Assembly (NCBI GenBank): GCA_022885665.1
Contig: JAGQDJ010000016.1
Coordinates: 672,626-736,625, forward strand
DNA from: Triops longicaudatus
Taxonomy: Eukaryota > Arthropoda > Branchiopoda > Notostraca > Triopsidae
Length of the DNA: 64,000 bases
Reading direction: 5' to 3'
Under the pieces are notes generated by a model. That model was not told the DNA's origin and did no database searches. It saw only the letters and a program-made list of their open reading frames with translations. A program made the position numbers and the translations under genes. Positions 1 through 12,298 of the stretch are shown one piece after another (within the stretch, counting starts at the first letter, position 1; the number at the start of each line of letters is the position of its first letter).

Positions 1-3000
1 TTGACATTTGGATTAACGAATCCAAGATTGATAAGCATTGAAATCTTTATTCCGAATCTCTTAAGTCTTCAAGGCTTCAAGATCAACTTTTAAAAGCGAA
101 GGATTTTGCCGTTGGCTAACCGCGCAAACCGAGGGTGCGCTATAACATTCGGTTTCAAGCGAACTTAAAACTCTCAGGGAAAAAAAGTAAGGAAAAAAAA
201 GACGAAAAGGTAACTTTAAGTTGCGTTTAAGAACTGACTGCCGCTGTTATAACAACGGTTGGGGAAGTCGTAAAGTGTTCCTACCTGACAAGACCTCCCT
301 TTGTGTTTCTCTGCGTTTTGGACATTTAAAACAGATTACCAGCCGAACCGCCGTCTAATCAAGCCTCGCATAAAACAAGGCCCCCCTTCAATCGCCTTTG
401 ACAGTGGCACGTCAACTTACACAAACGTTAGTCAACTTTCGTGCCGTGGACGTAAGCTTAACAACCGACAACTACACTGGCCTCGCGCTATCTTTCGGCC
501 TATAGAGCTTCCTTGTGCTTGTCTGGCCACCGAAACAATTTCGCAAAGAATTCCAAGCGCACACTCTCTAATGGATCCTTTCTTTGATACTGCTCTAAGA
601 CTGCTAGAAATTCACGCTAGCTCCTACGACCCTCTCCCGCAACGCTATAGTGGATTGCGCCGATCGATGTCAGCGCAGACTCGATTTTTTTCATTGTTGC
701 TTAGAATTTGAATTGTCCTTTTGTATCCTTTTCACCCAAAAGATACCGAAATAATACAACACCGAACTTGTAGACCGAAAAACGTACAAAAATAAAATCA
801 CAAATAGTAAAGGGTTTCACATGTTCAATTCATTGCAACAATTAAAGGAGCTCCTTCCATTCTCCTATGAGAAAAGGTCTGTTAGAAAAGACAAGTTTGG
901 GTATTGCTGGCAACACCATGTGACAACGGCTCGATACTTTACGGTAAATCGACGGCGTGCCAAAGCGTGAAGCGTAAACCTCATGCTTTCTGTCCAAGGA
1001 ACTCAACACCTTTCAAGAGATTCTGGACAAAATTCCCACAATGTGACACAAACATAGTTTGTGTTCGGTGCTGTGCAATACATAACCTGACAATGACGTC
1101 TAAAGCTGGGTACAAGCAACAATAAAGGCGTGGAGACAGGAGAACATTGGGCGCACTATAGCTTTTACTCGGCAATGAAAGGACCCAAGAATGAAATCCA
1201 ATTAAGTTATTGCAGCTGGCGCTACTAGATGGCCATCTATCCATTCCAGTTGATTGCACGCAGTGCAACTGGTATTCTAAGTTTTTCAATTAAGCTGTTC
1301 TATTTCATTGTTATGGTTTTTTTTTTTTTATTAACGAGTTATACTCAAAATGTTATTTTACTCAATATCTCAAGATCTTACTAGGTCTTACTTACAAGTT
1401 TAATACTATCTTTCTTGTTTAAATGAATTTAAATGTTCAAAACAATCAAAAATTGTATTTTTTTTTACTCGAAATGAATACTTCAACATACCTTGAATGA
1501 AAGTTTTATAGTTTTAAAAAATCGGTCTCTTCCCTGCAGTAAAATTTGGTTCAAAGCTACCCAGTAAATTTCGACTGTTTTCCCGCATTACAGCCTATGG
1601 ATTTTTGGAGGGAGAGTGTCGCGGTCAGGAAAGTCGCGATTTGCGATGAAAAAGCTCATAAGAACTCAGAAACCAAAATCCTATGTCTTTCCCTCTTTCC
1701 TGCATTTCTCTGATTGCTCATTTTTTCCCACAACAAGCAAAGAATTCTCTTTAACAAAAATGACCAAGAGATCTTTCTTAGTTTTCGTTTTTTAAGCAAT
1801 TAAATGGCATGATACATTCTCATCTTTCGTTGATACTTTCACCTGGCATTTTAAATCACTGCGAAAATGAAAAAACTCTTACTTACTCGAATTTCTTGCT
1901 TACTTCCTGAGCGAAAACGGAAAAGCACTGTTCCATTTAACCCGAATCTCGCTTACATGAGGGTTTTACATAGTAACTGCGCTAAAACTCTATTACAAGC
2001 GAGTTTTTTGCAAACCAAGCCTTCGGTATACGAGGACGTCAAATTCTCGTGTCTTGGCCAAAGCTCGGAACCTTTTTCCGTGCCCAAGTCGACCGGTCGG
2101 GGCCATCCTGGCGCCGCTTGTTACCAGTGTCAATGTCAGTGCACACGATTATACTCATTTGCATAAGATCCTCCCCCCACTCCGTCCAATCAAGTGCTTA
2201 CGAGGTTTCTCTGGATAGACTCCGGTCTCTCTGACAGTTGTCTGTCGACAGTTTAAATAAAGCAACACGAGAAATCTATCTGCTGATTGTTAGCCTGCTC
2301 CCCTTTTTTCTCGCCTTTTCAACATGTTGTGGTCCGTGTCCTGGATTTTTATGGAAGACTCCAGGATCTTGGAAACCGAAAAGTATGCAAAACTTCTAAC
2401 CCTGGAGCCAAGGTAGTACGTTTTCTAGAACTGGAGGTTGCAAAAAGGGTCTGACAAAGTCCGTTCTATTAGTTTCTGGCCGTGTTTGCATGTTGAAACG
2501 AAGGCAAGAAATGTATATATGGAAGAAAAGGAAGAGAGGAACCCCCTGCGAGCTGTTGTTGAACTTATGGCCATTTTTTCGTGGGGGGTCCAGTCCGTCC
2601 TCAACTCCTGCAGACGAGAAAATTTGCATGATCAAAAGGTAGCAAAGCAGCTATTATAACCCAAAGCTTACCTTTTTTGTTCAAAGAATTACTCACTTTC
2701 ATCTCCGTTGTATATCACTGCAACCGTGGCGCCCTCTTTTTTTTATTTTATTTTCGTCAAGGAAATTGTTTAAGGACGCAGAAACAAATGGGAATAATGG
2801 CAAAGATGTATTTGTCAAAAGGCAGTAAACTTTATTTTATAGAACTCATTAGCTTTACTTTTATTTTTGTCTGACTCGTAAGACTATTACTGTGAGATTT
2901 ACGGGGTAAATGGGGTTGTTCACAAGAAACCGAGACGAATATGTGTTGCGTACAAGTACTTGAGGAGTGTTTCGCTTGTCTCTCGTGTCTTTTCAACAGC

Positions 3001-5146
3001 TGAGTTAAGGTACAGATCGAAGAAAAATTAGACGCAAAATGGAGTTTATGTATGGCAGAGTTACATGAATTTAACATGGTGGAGATTCAAGAGGAAAAAA
3101 AAAAATAATGTAATTCGCTGGGATTGCGTTATGCGTGAGATAAATAGTTGACAGCTTGCCAGGCCTTTTGGTCCGTTGCACCTGTTCTCGTTAATTATTG
3201 CTCAAATTACTGTAATGCGCGCGCAACTTTCCTTGATGTCGGGCGCCATTGTTAGAATAATTTAAGATTAATTTTGCTCCAGGTTAGCGAACAGTCTGAA
3301 GAAATACATAGACAAGAAATGAATCTGTTTGTCCTACCCGGATAAAAGAGAATTTATCGTAAAGCTGCTTGTAAGAGAGCTTTTTTTCGACACTGAGTAA
3401 AATGCTTGTAAATCCGCTTGTAAAACAAAATGTCATGATTGAAGTGAACCCGTTTGTAAGAGAAACGCGTTTTTGAAAGAAAACCCCCTTGTAAGACAAA
3501 CTTTTTTGTAAAAAAGGAACACTACTATGGAAGAAAACGCTCTCTTGAGAAAAAAAGCTGACAAGAAAAACCGTTTTTGCTAAAAGGAACCCGTTTGTAA
3601 GAGAAAATGCTCTTGTGTGAGAAAACCCATTTGTGAGGCAGAATGTTCTGATTCATGTGAACTTGTTTATACGAGAGAACACTCTTTGTAGGAGGAAGCA
3701 CTCTTAGCATTCCCCATTTTTATGTGCCAAGTACGTTAAGTTTAACATCTTATGATCTACACGTTAATGTTTTTGGCAAATATCCAGTAAATATGAAATA
3801 ACACACAGGCATTCCTGGTAGTAATTTAGGTACAATTGCATTTCTTAATTTTTTTAAGCGTTTTCGTATTTTTTCATACTTCCTTTCTTCTTATGGGCGA
3901 ATTACACGGTAACATTTTCAGGTGACTTTCAATTTATTTATTTTCTAAAAAATAGACTGTCCATCCGATTTCGAAATTTCCTGAAATAAAGTAATTTCTA
4001 TTAAAGTCTGCACAACATATTTCTCGAAAACTGTCTTCAAAAAAAATCTTAGGAAAAAATAAGCTTCTCCAAAATCCCTCTTCACTTATTGCCAATCACT
4101 GTTTCATTATTGCCATGAGCTTTCTGCGAAACAACTCGTATTAACTGCTGCAAGCCTAAAAATATTCCAATGCAATTCGAGATAAGGGGATAAATTTGAC
4201 TTGGATTAGTGTAAAAAAAATTCAACATCATTGTAGCTTATAAACTAACTACGTGCGTGTCATAGTACGTATATGCGTGTTATATATGCTTGTCACTATA
4301 CTCGGGGATTGGCAAGTTTTGTTCTCGTACATTTGTTGGCACTGGAAAAAAGGTCCCAAGACTTTTAAGCCAGAGGTAGAGGAATGCATAGCAATGGTGG
4401 CGTAATTACCCCGACCCACAACGCAAAACAGGATGCGTGACGTGAAGGAGATGGACCGTCGACCCACTTTGCCAATAGAGACCCCACGATCTCTAGAGGG
4501 AAAGAACGGCACCAAGCAACCCTATAACTTTGGGAGACCCAAACGCTCAGATGGGTACCTTGTCTTGTCTCCATTACTATCATTAAAACATGCTAATAAG
4601 TCGTAAGAAAATGAAGAGCTGCTTTTCCCCGTCTCCCAAACACTCGGACAAGAAATTTCAAGCCACGTTGCTTCATTTCTTTTTTTTTTTTCTTAAAATC
4701 AAAAAAATAAACACTTGCTTCTCACTCCAGGTTGGAAAAGACGGGTAAATTAGAAGAGCCTGGCAAGGACAAGGTGACAAGGTCGCTAGATATTGTCATG
4801 TATTTAGTAACGGTGTTGGAATATCACCCTAAAAAAAGGAAGAATGGGAACTAAAAGGAGCCAGAGGTGCCAAAATTTACATTTCTGGGAAGGTGATAGT
4901 GATACAGCAGTCTCGTGCTAACTTCCCAACGGGAGAAATTGATAATGGTCTCCTCTAGCAATGGAAGTAAAAAAAAAACGGCTGGGACAGTCAAACTACG
5001 AGCTGGGAAACTTTTTTCCTCCTGACACGCAACAATATCATTCTATTGTTCTTAATGGGATCAAAGGTAAGGTAACTAAAGGAGAGCGTACCAAGAAGCT
5101 CAGGTGGGTCCACGTTTCTCCACTTCTTCCCAGGAATTTGGGAATC
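1..5146. other. Left flank without a supported gene
   Basis: Both strands contain only short open frames (up to about 136 codons, several opening on TTG) with no recognisable domain and no splice-phase-consistent partner exons. The DNA is AT-rich with homopolymer runs. The only structure I can point to is a degenerate tandem repeat near 3361-3700. It may contain the 3' UTR of the small secreted gene that ends at 5147 and decayed transposon DNA, but neither is shown. Confidence 0.6.
3361..3700. repeat. Degenerate short tandem repeat array
   Basis: At least eight variants of a core like TTTGTAAGAGAAA or CTTGTAAGAC recur at irregular 15-40 bp spacing (for example near 3370, 3408, 3418, 3449, 3487, 3505, 3589 and 3628). 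A longer phrase around GATTGAAGTGAAC at about 3436 returns in altered form near 3650. All three frames are interrupted, so it is not coding. It resembles a decayed minisatellite or piled-up transposon ends. Single relatives of the core occur at 34488 and 36520. Confidence 0.55.
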
Positions 5147-5727
5147 TTAGCTACGATGCCTGATACCCCGGCGTATAAAACAGCCTTTGAAAGACGTTAA
5201 GCGAACGTCAATCTCGCCTTCCTCTAACTAGAACACGATCAAGATATGTATATTCAACATTTATCCCCATAAACGACGGTATTTTGAAAGGTTTTAAAGG
5301 GGTGAAGTTATACCGGGTCATGGTGATAAAGCTCCATGTAGCAGGATGGGGAGATACACTCGCGGACACAGCTGATGCGATCAATACCAGTTCGCTGGAG
5401 ACAGTACGGCGTTTGGTTGCACGCGGCCTCGTACTCGTAATAAAACTTTTCCTACGTTTCCACACGAAATTGTAGCTTATGCTGTGAGCTAGTTTTTAAA
5501 TAAGAATTTAAAGTGTTGGAGTAATAAAGATATTCTGTTACGTTTTTAGGAGTATCTTTGTAGCGGTATTCGGGGAATTTGAATACGGCGAAGTTACTAT
5601 CGGAGTTATCGGCAGTGGGGGAATCTTCTTCGTCAGATTGGGTTTCACGGCTTTGGGACTCGTTTTGCTCCGCGTGGAGATAAACAAAGGTGACGCAAAG
5701 CAAGATGAATGTATGAAAACACCTCAT
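5147..5727 (-). CDS. Small secreted six-cysteine protein, three exons
   Basis: Exons are 5727-5542, 5451-5314 and 5227-5147, giving about 134 aa. The ATG at 5727 starts a clear signal peptide (MRCFHTFILLCVTFVYLHA, then EQNES) with a possible N-glycosylation site. The mature part is acidic and then contains FYYEYEAACNQTPYC, SCVRECISPSCYMELY and LEEGEIDVRLTSFKGCFIRR. The six cysteines are spaced C-x5-C-x10-C-x3-C-x4-C-x24-C, suggesting three disulfides. The introns are 90 and 86 bp. The first has a multiple-of-three length and carries an in-frame TAG that is its own 3' splice site; its donor (GTAACA) is weak. The second joins GACCCG to TTAGAG in phase 0. I infer a secreted or luminal protein; it looks like a conserved animal family but I cannot name it with certainty. 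It is divergent from the TOPORS gene. Coding status is fairly sure, function unknown. Confidence 0.72.
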
Positions 5728-6886
5728 GTTGCCGGGTCTAAAGCTTAGGAACTGTCTCCAAAACCCCTTGGAGTCTCTATTGCTATTACTGCCTAGGCTC
5801 AATCCCCCTGAATCGATATACGGTACATAGCCTGGGGGCAAAGTATTCGAGGATTTCCGTCCCCCACCAAAGATGGAGGACGATAAGAGAATAGCGAGCC
5901 TATTTTTCTTTAGAACAGTCTATTATAGGGCTTTAACATACCCGTTTATTACAGGAACTCAAAGACTTGAGAGACAGTTTGTGTTGATAGATTCTGACGC
6001 AAGCGCGACGAATTCTAAGCGATGAAATTTAGCTGTGCTGAATACAGTGGGTTTCCCTTTAATAAAAGTTTTAAGCAGTGTTACGGAGGCAGAGTTTAGA
6101 AGCATTTATAAATATAGTGTTCTGGTACTGAATAAGCGTTTTTAAACGCAAGTCTTGGAATTATTGCGTGATTAAACGCCATATTATTCGGCTTCACCAT
6201 TTAACGAGGAAACTGGCGCCAAAACTGAGAAGGCGGAGATAGCGTGAACCGCGAACCCACAGAAGGCAACGTGCGGTAAACACGTATTAATTTTTGACGC
6301 AGTTTTTTATTAGCTTTTTGCTTGAAATATTAATGGTTATAATAATAAGATGTTATAGTAGTAGATGCCACGTCTATAAGGACCCGTAAGAACTCTGTCA
6401 CAATAATGTTATTATTACTGTATTTAAATTAGCTGCCGTAATTTAATTCAGCGTCACCTGTTGGCGGCAGCTTTTATCGAAATTTTAATCGTCTTTCCAA
6501 CTCAACCTTACCTAAGTAAAATTAATTAAATTTAACATAATTTATTTAAACTTATTTGAACAAAATATGAAATTTCTTTTTACCTCCATGCATTTAAAAA
6601 TTCCGGTGTTTCGCTCACTGTCTTGACAAGTTTATACCCAAGTGACTAGGTGGCGTATGTTGTCAAAATGAATGCAATGCCTTCCAAGAAGAATAACAAC
6701 GATTGCAGACATACATTGCAGCCTAGCCTTAGGACAGTCAGTGAGCATCTTCAATTGATTTCAGTTGACAATCTTGAGTGTTAGAATTATTCTCTTGTAA
6801 CCAAAGACTATTGTAAACCATTGTGTACATAAACCATATGTTATTCGGCTGGGACTTAACCCAATGCCAGTTATTATTCAATTGCG
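5728..6886. other. Divergent intergenic region between secreted-protein gene and TOPORS
   Basis: About 1.16 kb separates the two ATGs. It is AT-rich with no open frame of interest and presumably holds both promoters. The more GC-rich stretch around 6200-6290 contains an E2F-like motif and is the likeliest core promoter zone. This is inferred from layout only. Confidence 0.5.
6215..6224 (-). promoter_or_regulatory. E2F-like motif in divergent promoter
   Basis: The minus strand reads TTTTGGCGCC, matching the E2F consensus TTTSSCGC. It sits in the GC-richer patch midway between the two divergent genes. A single short match can occur by chance. Confidence 0.25.
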
Positions 6887-9019
6887 ATGGCAGAATCAGC
6901 AAATCCTTCGTCTCCTGCCAGTGCTTCGGTTATCCGGTCTCCCAACCTAAAATCCCATGATCAAACCAGTCCTCCTTCATCTCCCCGCAATCGGAAACGT
7001 ACCAATTCTACAGCCTCCACCGCATCCAACGCCAGCTCCGGAGAAGCGTGTTGTGCCATTTGTTTAGGCAAACCCGAAAATAAGTGTTACACCAACAGTT
7101 GCCTCCACCACTTTTGCTTCGCGTGTTTGTTAGAATGGTCCAAAGTATGTTAAAAAGAAATAAAGCCTTTATCTAAACACTTTCTTAATTGATTTTCTAC
7201 CTGTTTTATATTTTAGTTTATTTTAAAATTTTTACTTATCTTTAAGCTCCTATTTAATTTCCATGTTGAAATTTTTATTAATATTCTTTGTTGTCTGTTT
7301 CAGGTAAAGCCAGAATGTCCGTTATGCAAGCAAAAATTCAAATCCATCATCCACAACGTCCGCTCTCTGGAAGAATTCGACGAGTACCACGTCCGGGCCA
7401 TGCCGGAAGAAGTTAACCCCGATTGGATCAGCCGTTTTCGCTATCGCACCACCTTAACTGCGGACCGAAGACCACAAGACCTCTCTCTCCGGCGTGCTTT
7501 TGCTTCCAGCGTTCTCCCTGGTCTTCCTTACCGCCCAGGTCTCCGTCGTGTCGCCACCAGCGATTTTCGACGCAGCATTTACGAAGACGATATCTGGGCG
7601 CGGCCCGTGGCCGATATTACTGGCCGGTACCGTGAAACCAACCCGGCCTTTTACCGTGAAAACCCGGCAGTCACCCATCGCCTTATCCCGTGGCTGAACC
7701 GAGAACTCAACGCTTTGCTTGCCGGACGCCCTCGTCTCCGTCCCTGCAACTGGGACGTTAGCCACGTCCTGCAAACTGTCACGGACCTCATTACCAGTTA
7801 TACCATCACCAGCCCCGAATTTGCTTCCGCCGTGAGGCCCTATCTCGGCCAGTACACCGACCATTTCGTGCACGAGTTCTATAATTTCGCCCGCTCGCCC
7901 TTGGACATGATTGGCTACGACATGGAAGTCGAGTACGGCCCTTATAACACTCAACAAAACGCCGCAATATCGTTAGTTGACGAGTCAACCGAATCCGACG
8001 ACAGCGACATTGTTTTCGTGGGGCGACACCATACGGTCCCCCAGGGAGCTGACTTCCGTTCTCGCTTGCTCCGTGGTCCGTTTGTGCGTCGGACGCGTAT
8101 TAACGAAACCACGCCCGCTGAAGTGGATTTTACCAATATTCTCCGGTTTCTGAACGAACAGCGGCCATTTTCTCCTCCTGGTGATAGTACCGCGCATTCA
8201 CGTGTCTCCAGGGACGCGTCAGCCACCCAGTCACCCCAGCCAGGTCCTAGTGGGTTGCAACCCCGTTTCTCGGGGCGGAGCACCCCTGCTTTGGACTCTG
8301 ACTCGGAAGATATTGAAATTGTTGATGTCGTAAAGCCGAAGCGAGAAAGAACGCCCGAAGTTGTTACGTTGTCAGACACCGATTCGAGCGTGTCGGTGCA
8401 GCCGTCTGAACCGGGCCCATCTACGTCCTCTGCAACGAGCAGTGAATACCAAGCCACGCCTTCGACGTCAGCGTCTATTGTAGTTCCCCGTTACGTAGAA
8501 ACGTTCACGTCATCTGTGGCGTCGGCGTCTTCCACGAGTTCACGACACACATATAATCGTGAAGATCAGAAGACCGAAAAGAGGAGAAGTCGAAGAGACA
8601 GTGAAGATACCGTAGATAGACACGGTGAATGGAGGAAGGGACCACGAAGGGTGTCGACGAGCAGCTCGCCGGAGCCGAGTCAGGAACGCGGGAAAGCGTG
8701 GAGGTCGAATGGTCCTAGCTCAAAATCAAACGCCAGAAAGGAAGAGAGAAGCAAGAAGGAGAAGAAGTCTAAGAAGGCAAGCAAGAGAAGCAGAAGATCG
8801 ACGTCACCGATGTCACGGAAACGAAGACGCGTGCTGGAGCGGTCACCTTCGTCGTCTTCCGACTCTGAGAACGAAAATCGAAATAATCCAATTAGAAGAC
8901 GTCGACCCAATAAGACCGGTACCTTGCCTCGTTATTGGGAATGGGCTGGTGCCGGTAGGTTCTCTCCTTCTTACGTTTCCCGTCGTGATACTACTTATAC
9001 AGAGCGGTCTAAACGATAG
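6887..9019 (+). CDS. TOPORS: TOPORS-like RING E3 ubiquitin/SUMO ligase
   Basis: Two exons, 6887-7144 and 7304-9019, give 658 aa. The junction is AAA|gtatgt ... tttcag|GTA in phase 0. A Ser/Thr/Pro-rich N-terminus leads to a C3HC4 RING finger at residues 56-94 (CAICLGKPENKC, CLHHFCFAC, CPLC) that is split by the intron. The region just after it (KSIIHNVRS, then RFRYRTTLTADRR) is characteristic of the Topors family. The middle carries acidic SUMO-interaction-like stretches (SDDSDIVFVG, SEDIEIVDVV, VVTLSD). The C-terminus is rich in Arg-Ser and Lys repeats, as expected for a nuclear speckle-associated protein. Family members act as E3 ligases for ubiquitin and SUMO on nuclear targets such as p53 and chromatin-insulator proteins. 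Its 3' end faces the WNK gene, with a polyadenylation signal 80 bp past the stop. The family call is strong; substrates are unknown. Confidence 0.92.
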
Positions 9020-9098
9020 TATTTTTGAGCGCTAATACTCTGTAATGTGGGCAAGTAATTCGTAATACGGGAAACTATTGTTTGACAGAGCATGACAA

Positions 9099-9104
9099 AA
9101 TAAA
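9099..9104 (+). terminator. Polyadenylation signal of TOPORS
   Basis: AATAAA lies 80 bp downstream of the TOPORS stop codon on the same strand, implying a short 3' UTR. Confidence 0.6.
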
Positions 9105-10714
9105 TCAATCAATTAATGTCCCTTAATGTCAAACCAATATATCGACTATGAAAACAAAGATCGATACATTCAATAGCGATAGCCACGTACAGATTAAGCC
9201 GCCAATCAGTCAATTAAAAATAAAACATCTCCATACGAGTCTGATTGCATCGGAATTTTCCCGAGAAGACTTACTCTATCCAAGCAAATTTTAAAGTAAA
9301 GTCGAACTAGTCTGATCAAATGATCGGAATCCGAAAGATCCAGAACACTGGCTGAGGAGTCAAAATTGAGGACTCATCTAGCAGGAATTTCGGGTGGTAT
9401 TCTGACTAGGTGAAAAATAAAGTGTATAAGTAAAATAAAAAAGGAAGAACATGAAAATGATAAAATAAGACGTACTCACGTAAAGCGATAAATTGACTAA
9501 ATTTTGTTTAGCAGTGTAATGACAAACTCGCATCACAAAATTGAAGAAAAATTTCCCCGTTGCCCCTCCAATATGGTAGTAAAATTCGGCGTTTTTTACT
9601 CAGGGATAAGAGAACAAATATGGTGGGGTAAACAAGGATAATGGAGCTATTTTGGGTTTACAATACACCGTGCTTGCAAAAAATGGTAGCATGTTTTGTC
9701 TGTCTCTTTATACATACATACACTCTTCATGACTAGCACGCAACAACGCCTTTCATCTTGCATTCCCAACTAAGCTAAGAATTTCTTTTCACGGTTCAGT
9801 ACGTAGTTTCAGTACACATTGAAAGCATACCAGGTAAATAGCACCCCAAACGGAATCACTTCAAGCTACAAAAAATGTACGAAAGTCAACTACTGAATAT
9901 AAAGCCGAAATTTTTGCTCTTTTTTCCACATAAGAATAAAACCAAAGGGAGAACGTCCCCAATTATGCGCGCGGAAGGCACATCGCAATGCAAACGAAGT
10001 GGAAGCTCTTATTTTAGACAAAAAGAATAATCACTACAAAAACATTTCTGGCTACATCGGTACTACTAAACCACTCTGTAGATATGGTTCATTCCTGCCT
10101 ACATAAGGGAAGCTGACAGTCAAAAAAGAAAAACATGGCGAGCAGGAAGGGGAGAGGCAAAGTAGACCAGAAGGAGGCACATTCACCCCATTATCACAGT
10201 GACATATCTTGGTTCCATTCCCCCTAAAAACTTTTACTATCTAAATAGTTTTTTACGGCACGTTTTATATATCTGATCACTTCTGCTAACCTACTATTTT
10301 CTCGTGTTAATAAAACCTAATGAGCATAGAATGTTCTACCATTACACCATCCTTGCACTCCAATTTCGATTTCACAAGTATCAAACAATGAACAAAACTC
10401 GCAAGCTCCGTGTTCTTAATTGGCTCAATTTCTCCACAGACTGCAAATATTCTAGGGTACTGAGATTGTCCTTTACCGCCTTTAGTGACAGAAATGGCAA
10501 CTAACTGTTAGAGACGGGACAGCTATAGTCATTTAGCGACCATACGCGGCAGACATTGGAAATAACAGCTGAACATCATTCCACGGACTTAAATTACTGT
10601 TTGCAGTTAGAAAGAAATATTTGGAGGTGGTAAAGGATAACGCCAACGGAAATTGAACCTTTTTTTAAACTATTTACAGAATCTACTAACTAGTACATTC
10701 TATTATGATACAAG
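9105..10714. other. Convergent region between TOPORS and WNK 3' ends
   Basis: No credible coding exon is present. I found no AATAAA on the minus strand (TTTATT on plus) here for WNK, so its 3' UTR may use a variant signal or be spliced. A strong-looking minus-strand donor (GTGAGT near 9475-9480) would allow an extra terminal exon but has no matched acceptor I can defend. Confidence 0.4.
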
Positions 10715-12298
10715 CTAATGAGCAGGAGAATCGGATCTATAAAATGGCGGGGAACGGACTGGACTGCCTAACGGGGAACTGGTTCCATGTGGCTGTGGAA
10801 GAGCTGATGGAATGTTGGTGCCACGCGGGAGCGACGACAGAGGCAGGCATCCCATTGGCGTCGGTGCCACACTACGAGTAGGCGGACTGGAACCGGGTGT
10901 TAGCGTTCCCCGCGCAGGAGCGGCTTGAAGGGTGAAGTGCTGCATAGTGTGATGCTGGTTTAACAACGTGTTATTCACGGGATTAATAAAGTTAGAACTA
11001 CAGTTGGCGCCCGAAGCAGGATTATTAGTAGTTGATGGGTACATAGCGTTGAGCAACACGGGTTGGACGCGTTTAAAGGCTGACCCGGAGGCTTGGTTCA
11101 ACGAAAGACTGTTTTGCTGCGAATTCGTTAACGAAGATTGGTTAAAACTCAGCCGTAGTTGGTTCAACGTCGGCTTTTCGACGCTTTCTTTCGGCGAAGC
11201 GCTCTTGTTGCGGCAATTGAGACCGGCACCCAAATCTTGGACGAGACGTAGCAAATCTTCCGTGAACGTCTTGCTTTGGCGTGTAGGCGTGCTAGGGGCG
11301 GAGTTGGAGGCTGAACGAGCTTGCGGGCCCGTAGCGCCCTCTTCGCTAGAAACTAGACCTTTCTCTGGTTGTTTGACCACAACGGCAGTGGGTTTCACGG
11401 GTGTAGGTTCGTCTATAGATTTCGTTTTCTCGAGCAAAGGGACCAGCACGGGGGCGGAGTCTTGTACGGACACGATATTAGGCGACGCTGTCACAACGGA
11501 GATGGTGTCAATCGTAGCAACTAAGGAAGACGATCGTCGGCGAGCGTGAAAGACGTCAATTTCGTCTTGGTGACGCTTTTCGAGGTCTTCCTTCTCTTGA
11601 CGGTGCCGTGCCAATAATGCTTGCCAATCGGGATCTTTGCTCAAGCTAGCGGGCCGAGGTTCGGGCTCAGTGACGACGCTGACGCTGAAACGCGAGATTT
11701 TCCGCACAGGAGGTTTGGCGACGGGCATGTCTGGGCAAGGTTTCTCTGACATGACAGGTGGCTCCACTGGCAGTGGCTTAATAGGTTCAGAAAACTTCGG
11801 AGGCTCTTGCAGCTTGACGGGCGAAATGTCTGGACTTGCCAGTACGTGGTCCGCTGGAATCGGTGTGAAGGATGACACAGGCTGCAACGTTGCCGAGTTC
11901 TGTTAAGTAAGAAATACAAACATTATTCAAAAAGTATTCCTTAACTCCACGAAAAGTTTTTTTTTCCTTCTTTTTAAGTTTTTCTTCGAATGCCGTCGAC
12001 TACACTTACAACTTGTGCTGGCAAAACTTCTTTAGGTTTAGCGGCTCCTTGCGAGTGAAGTTTGCACAACTCCTAGCATAAAATACACAAAGTTAAGTTC
12101 GTTCAATAGCTTCTTTAACATTCTTGGATGTAAAGGAATGAAAAGCAATACTTGTTCCAAATCATGAAAATCCATCGTCGGCGGTAAAACACGACGAGGT
12201 TTTTCTTCTTTATCGGGTTCATGGGCAGTTTCTTCGTTCTTAATCACAGGTGGTGCAGCAGCTACGACTGGCACACTTTCTACAGCAGCTGTTGTAAC
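10715..12298 (-). CDS. WNK: WNK coding exons 12-14: C-terminal RFxV motif and coiled coil
   Basis: Exons 12298-12152 (49 aa), 12072-12010 (21 aa) and 11899-10715 (394 aa plus stop) are separated by 79- and 110-bp introns. The last exon holds a second RFxV motif (VRKISRFSVSVVTEPEP, RFSV at 2713-2716). It is followed by a charged helix (WQALLARHRQEKEDLEKRHQ) that matches the conserved C-terminal coiled coil of WNKs, used for WNK-WNK assembly. The tail is Ser/Pro-rich and ends SDSPAH. Exons 12 and 13 are small, phase 0 and possible alternative exons. Confidence 0.92.

Noticed and set aside
301..711. Plus-strand frame of 136 codons in the left flank
   Set aside because: It opens on TTG, has no signal, domain or repeat, and no supporting exon or promoter context.
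5452..5841. Longer N-terminus for the small secreted protein
   Set aside because: The upstream extension opens on a non-ATG codon and would bury the signal peptide. The ATG at 5727 puts the hydrophobic core directly at the N-terminus.
7454..8457. Minus-strand open frames of about 167 codons opposite TOPORS exon 2
   Set aside because: They mirror the GC-rich coding exon on the other strand, have no domain and no splice partners.
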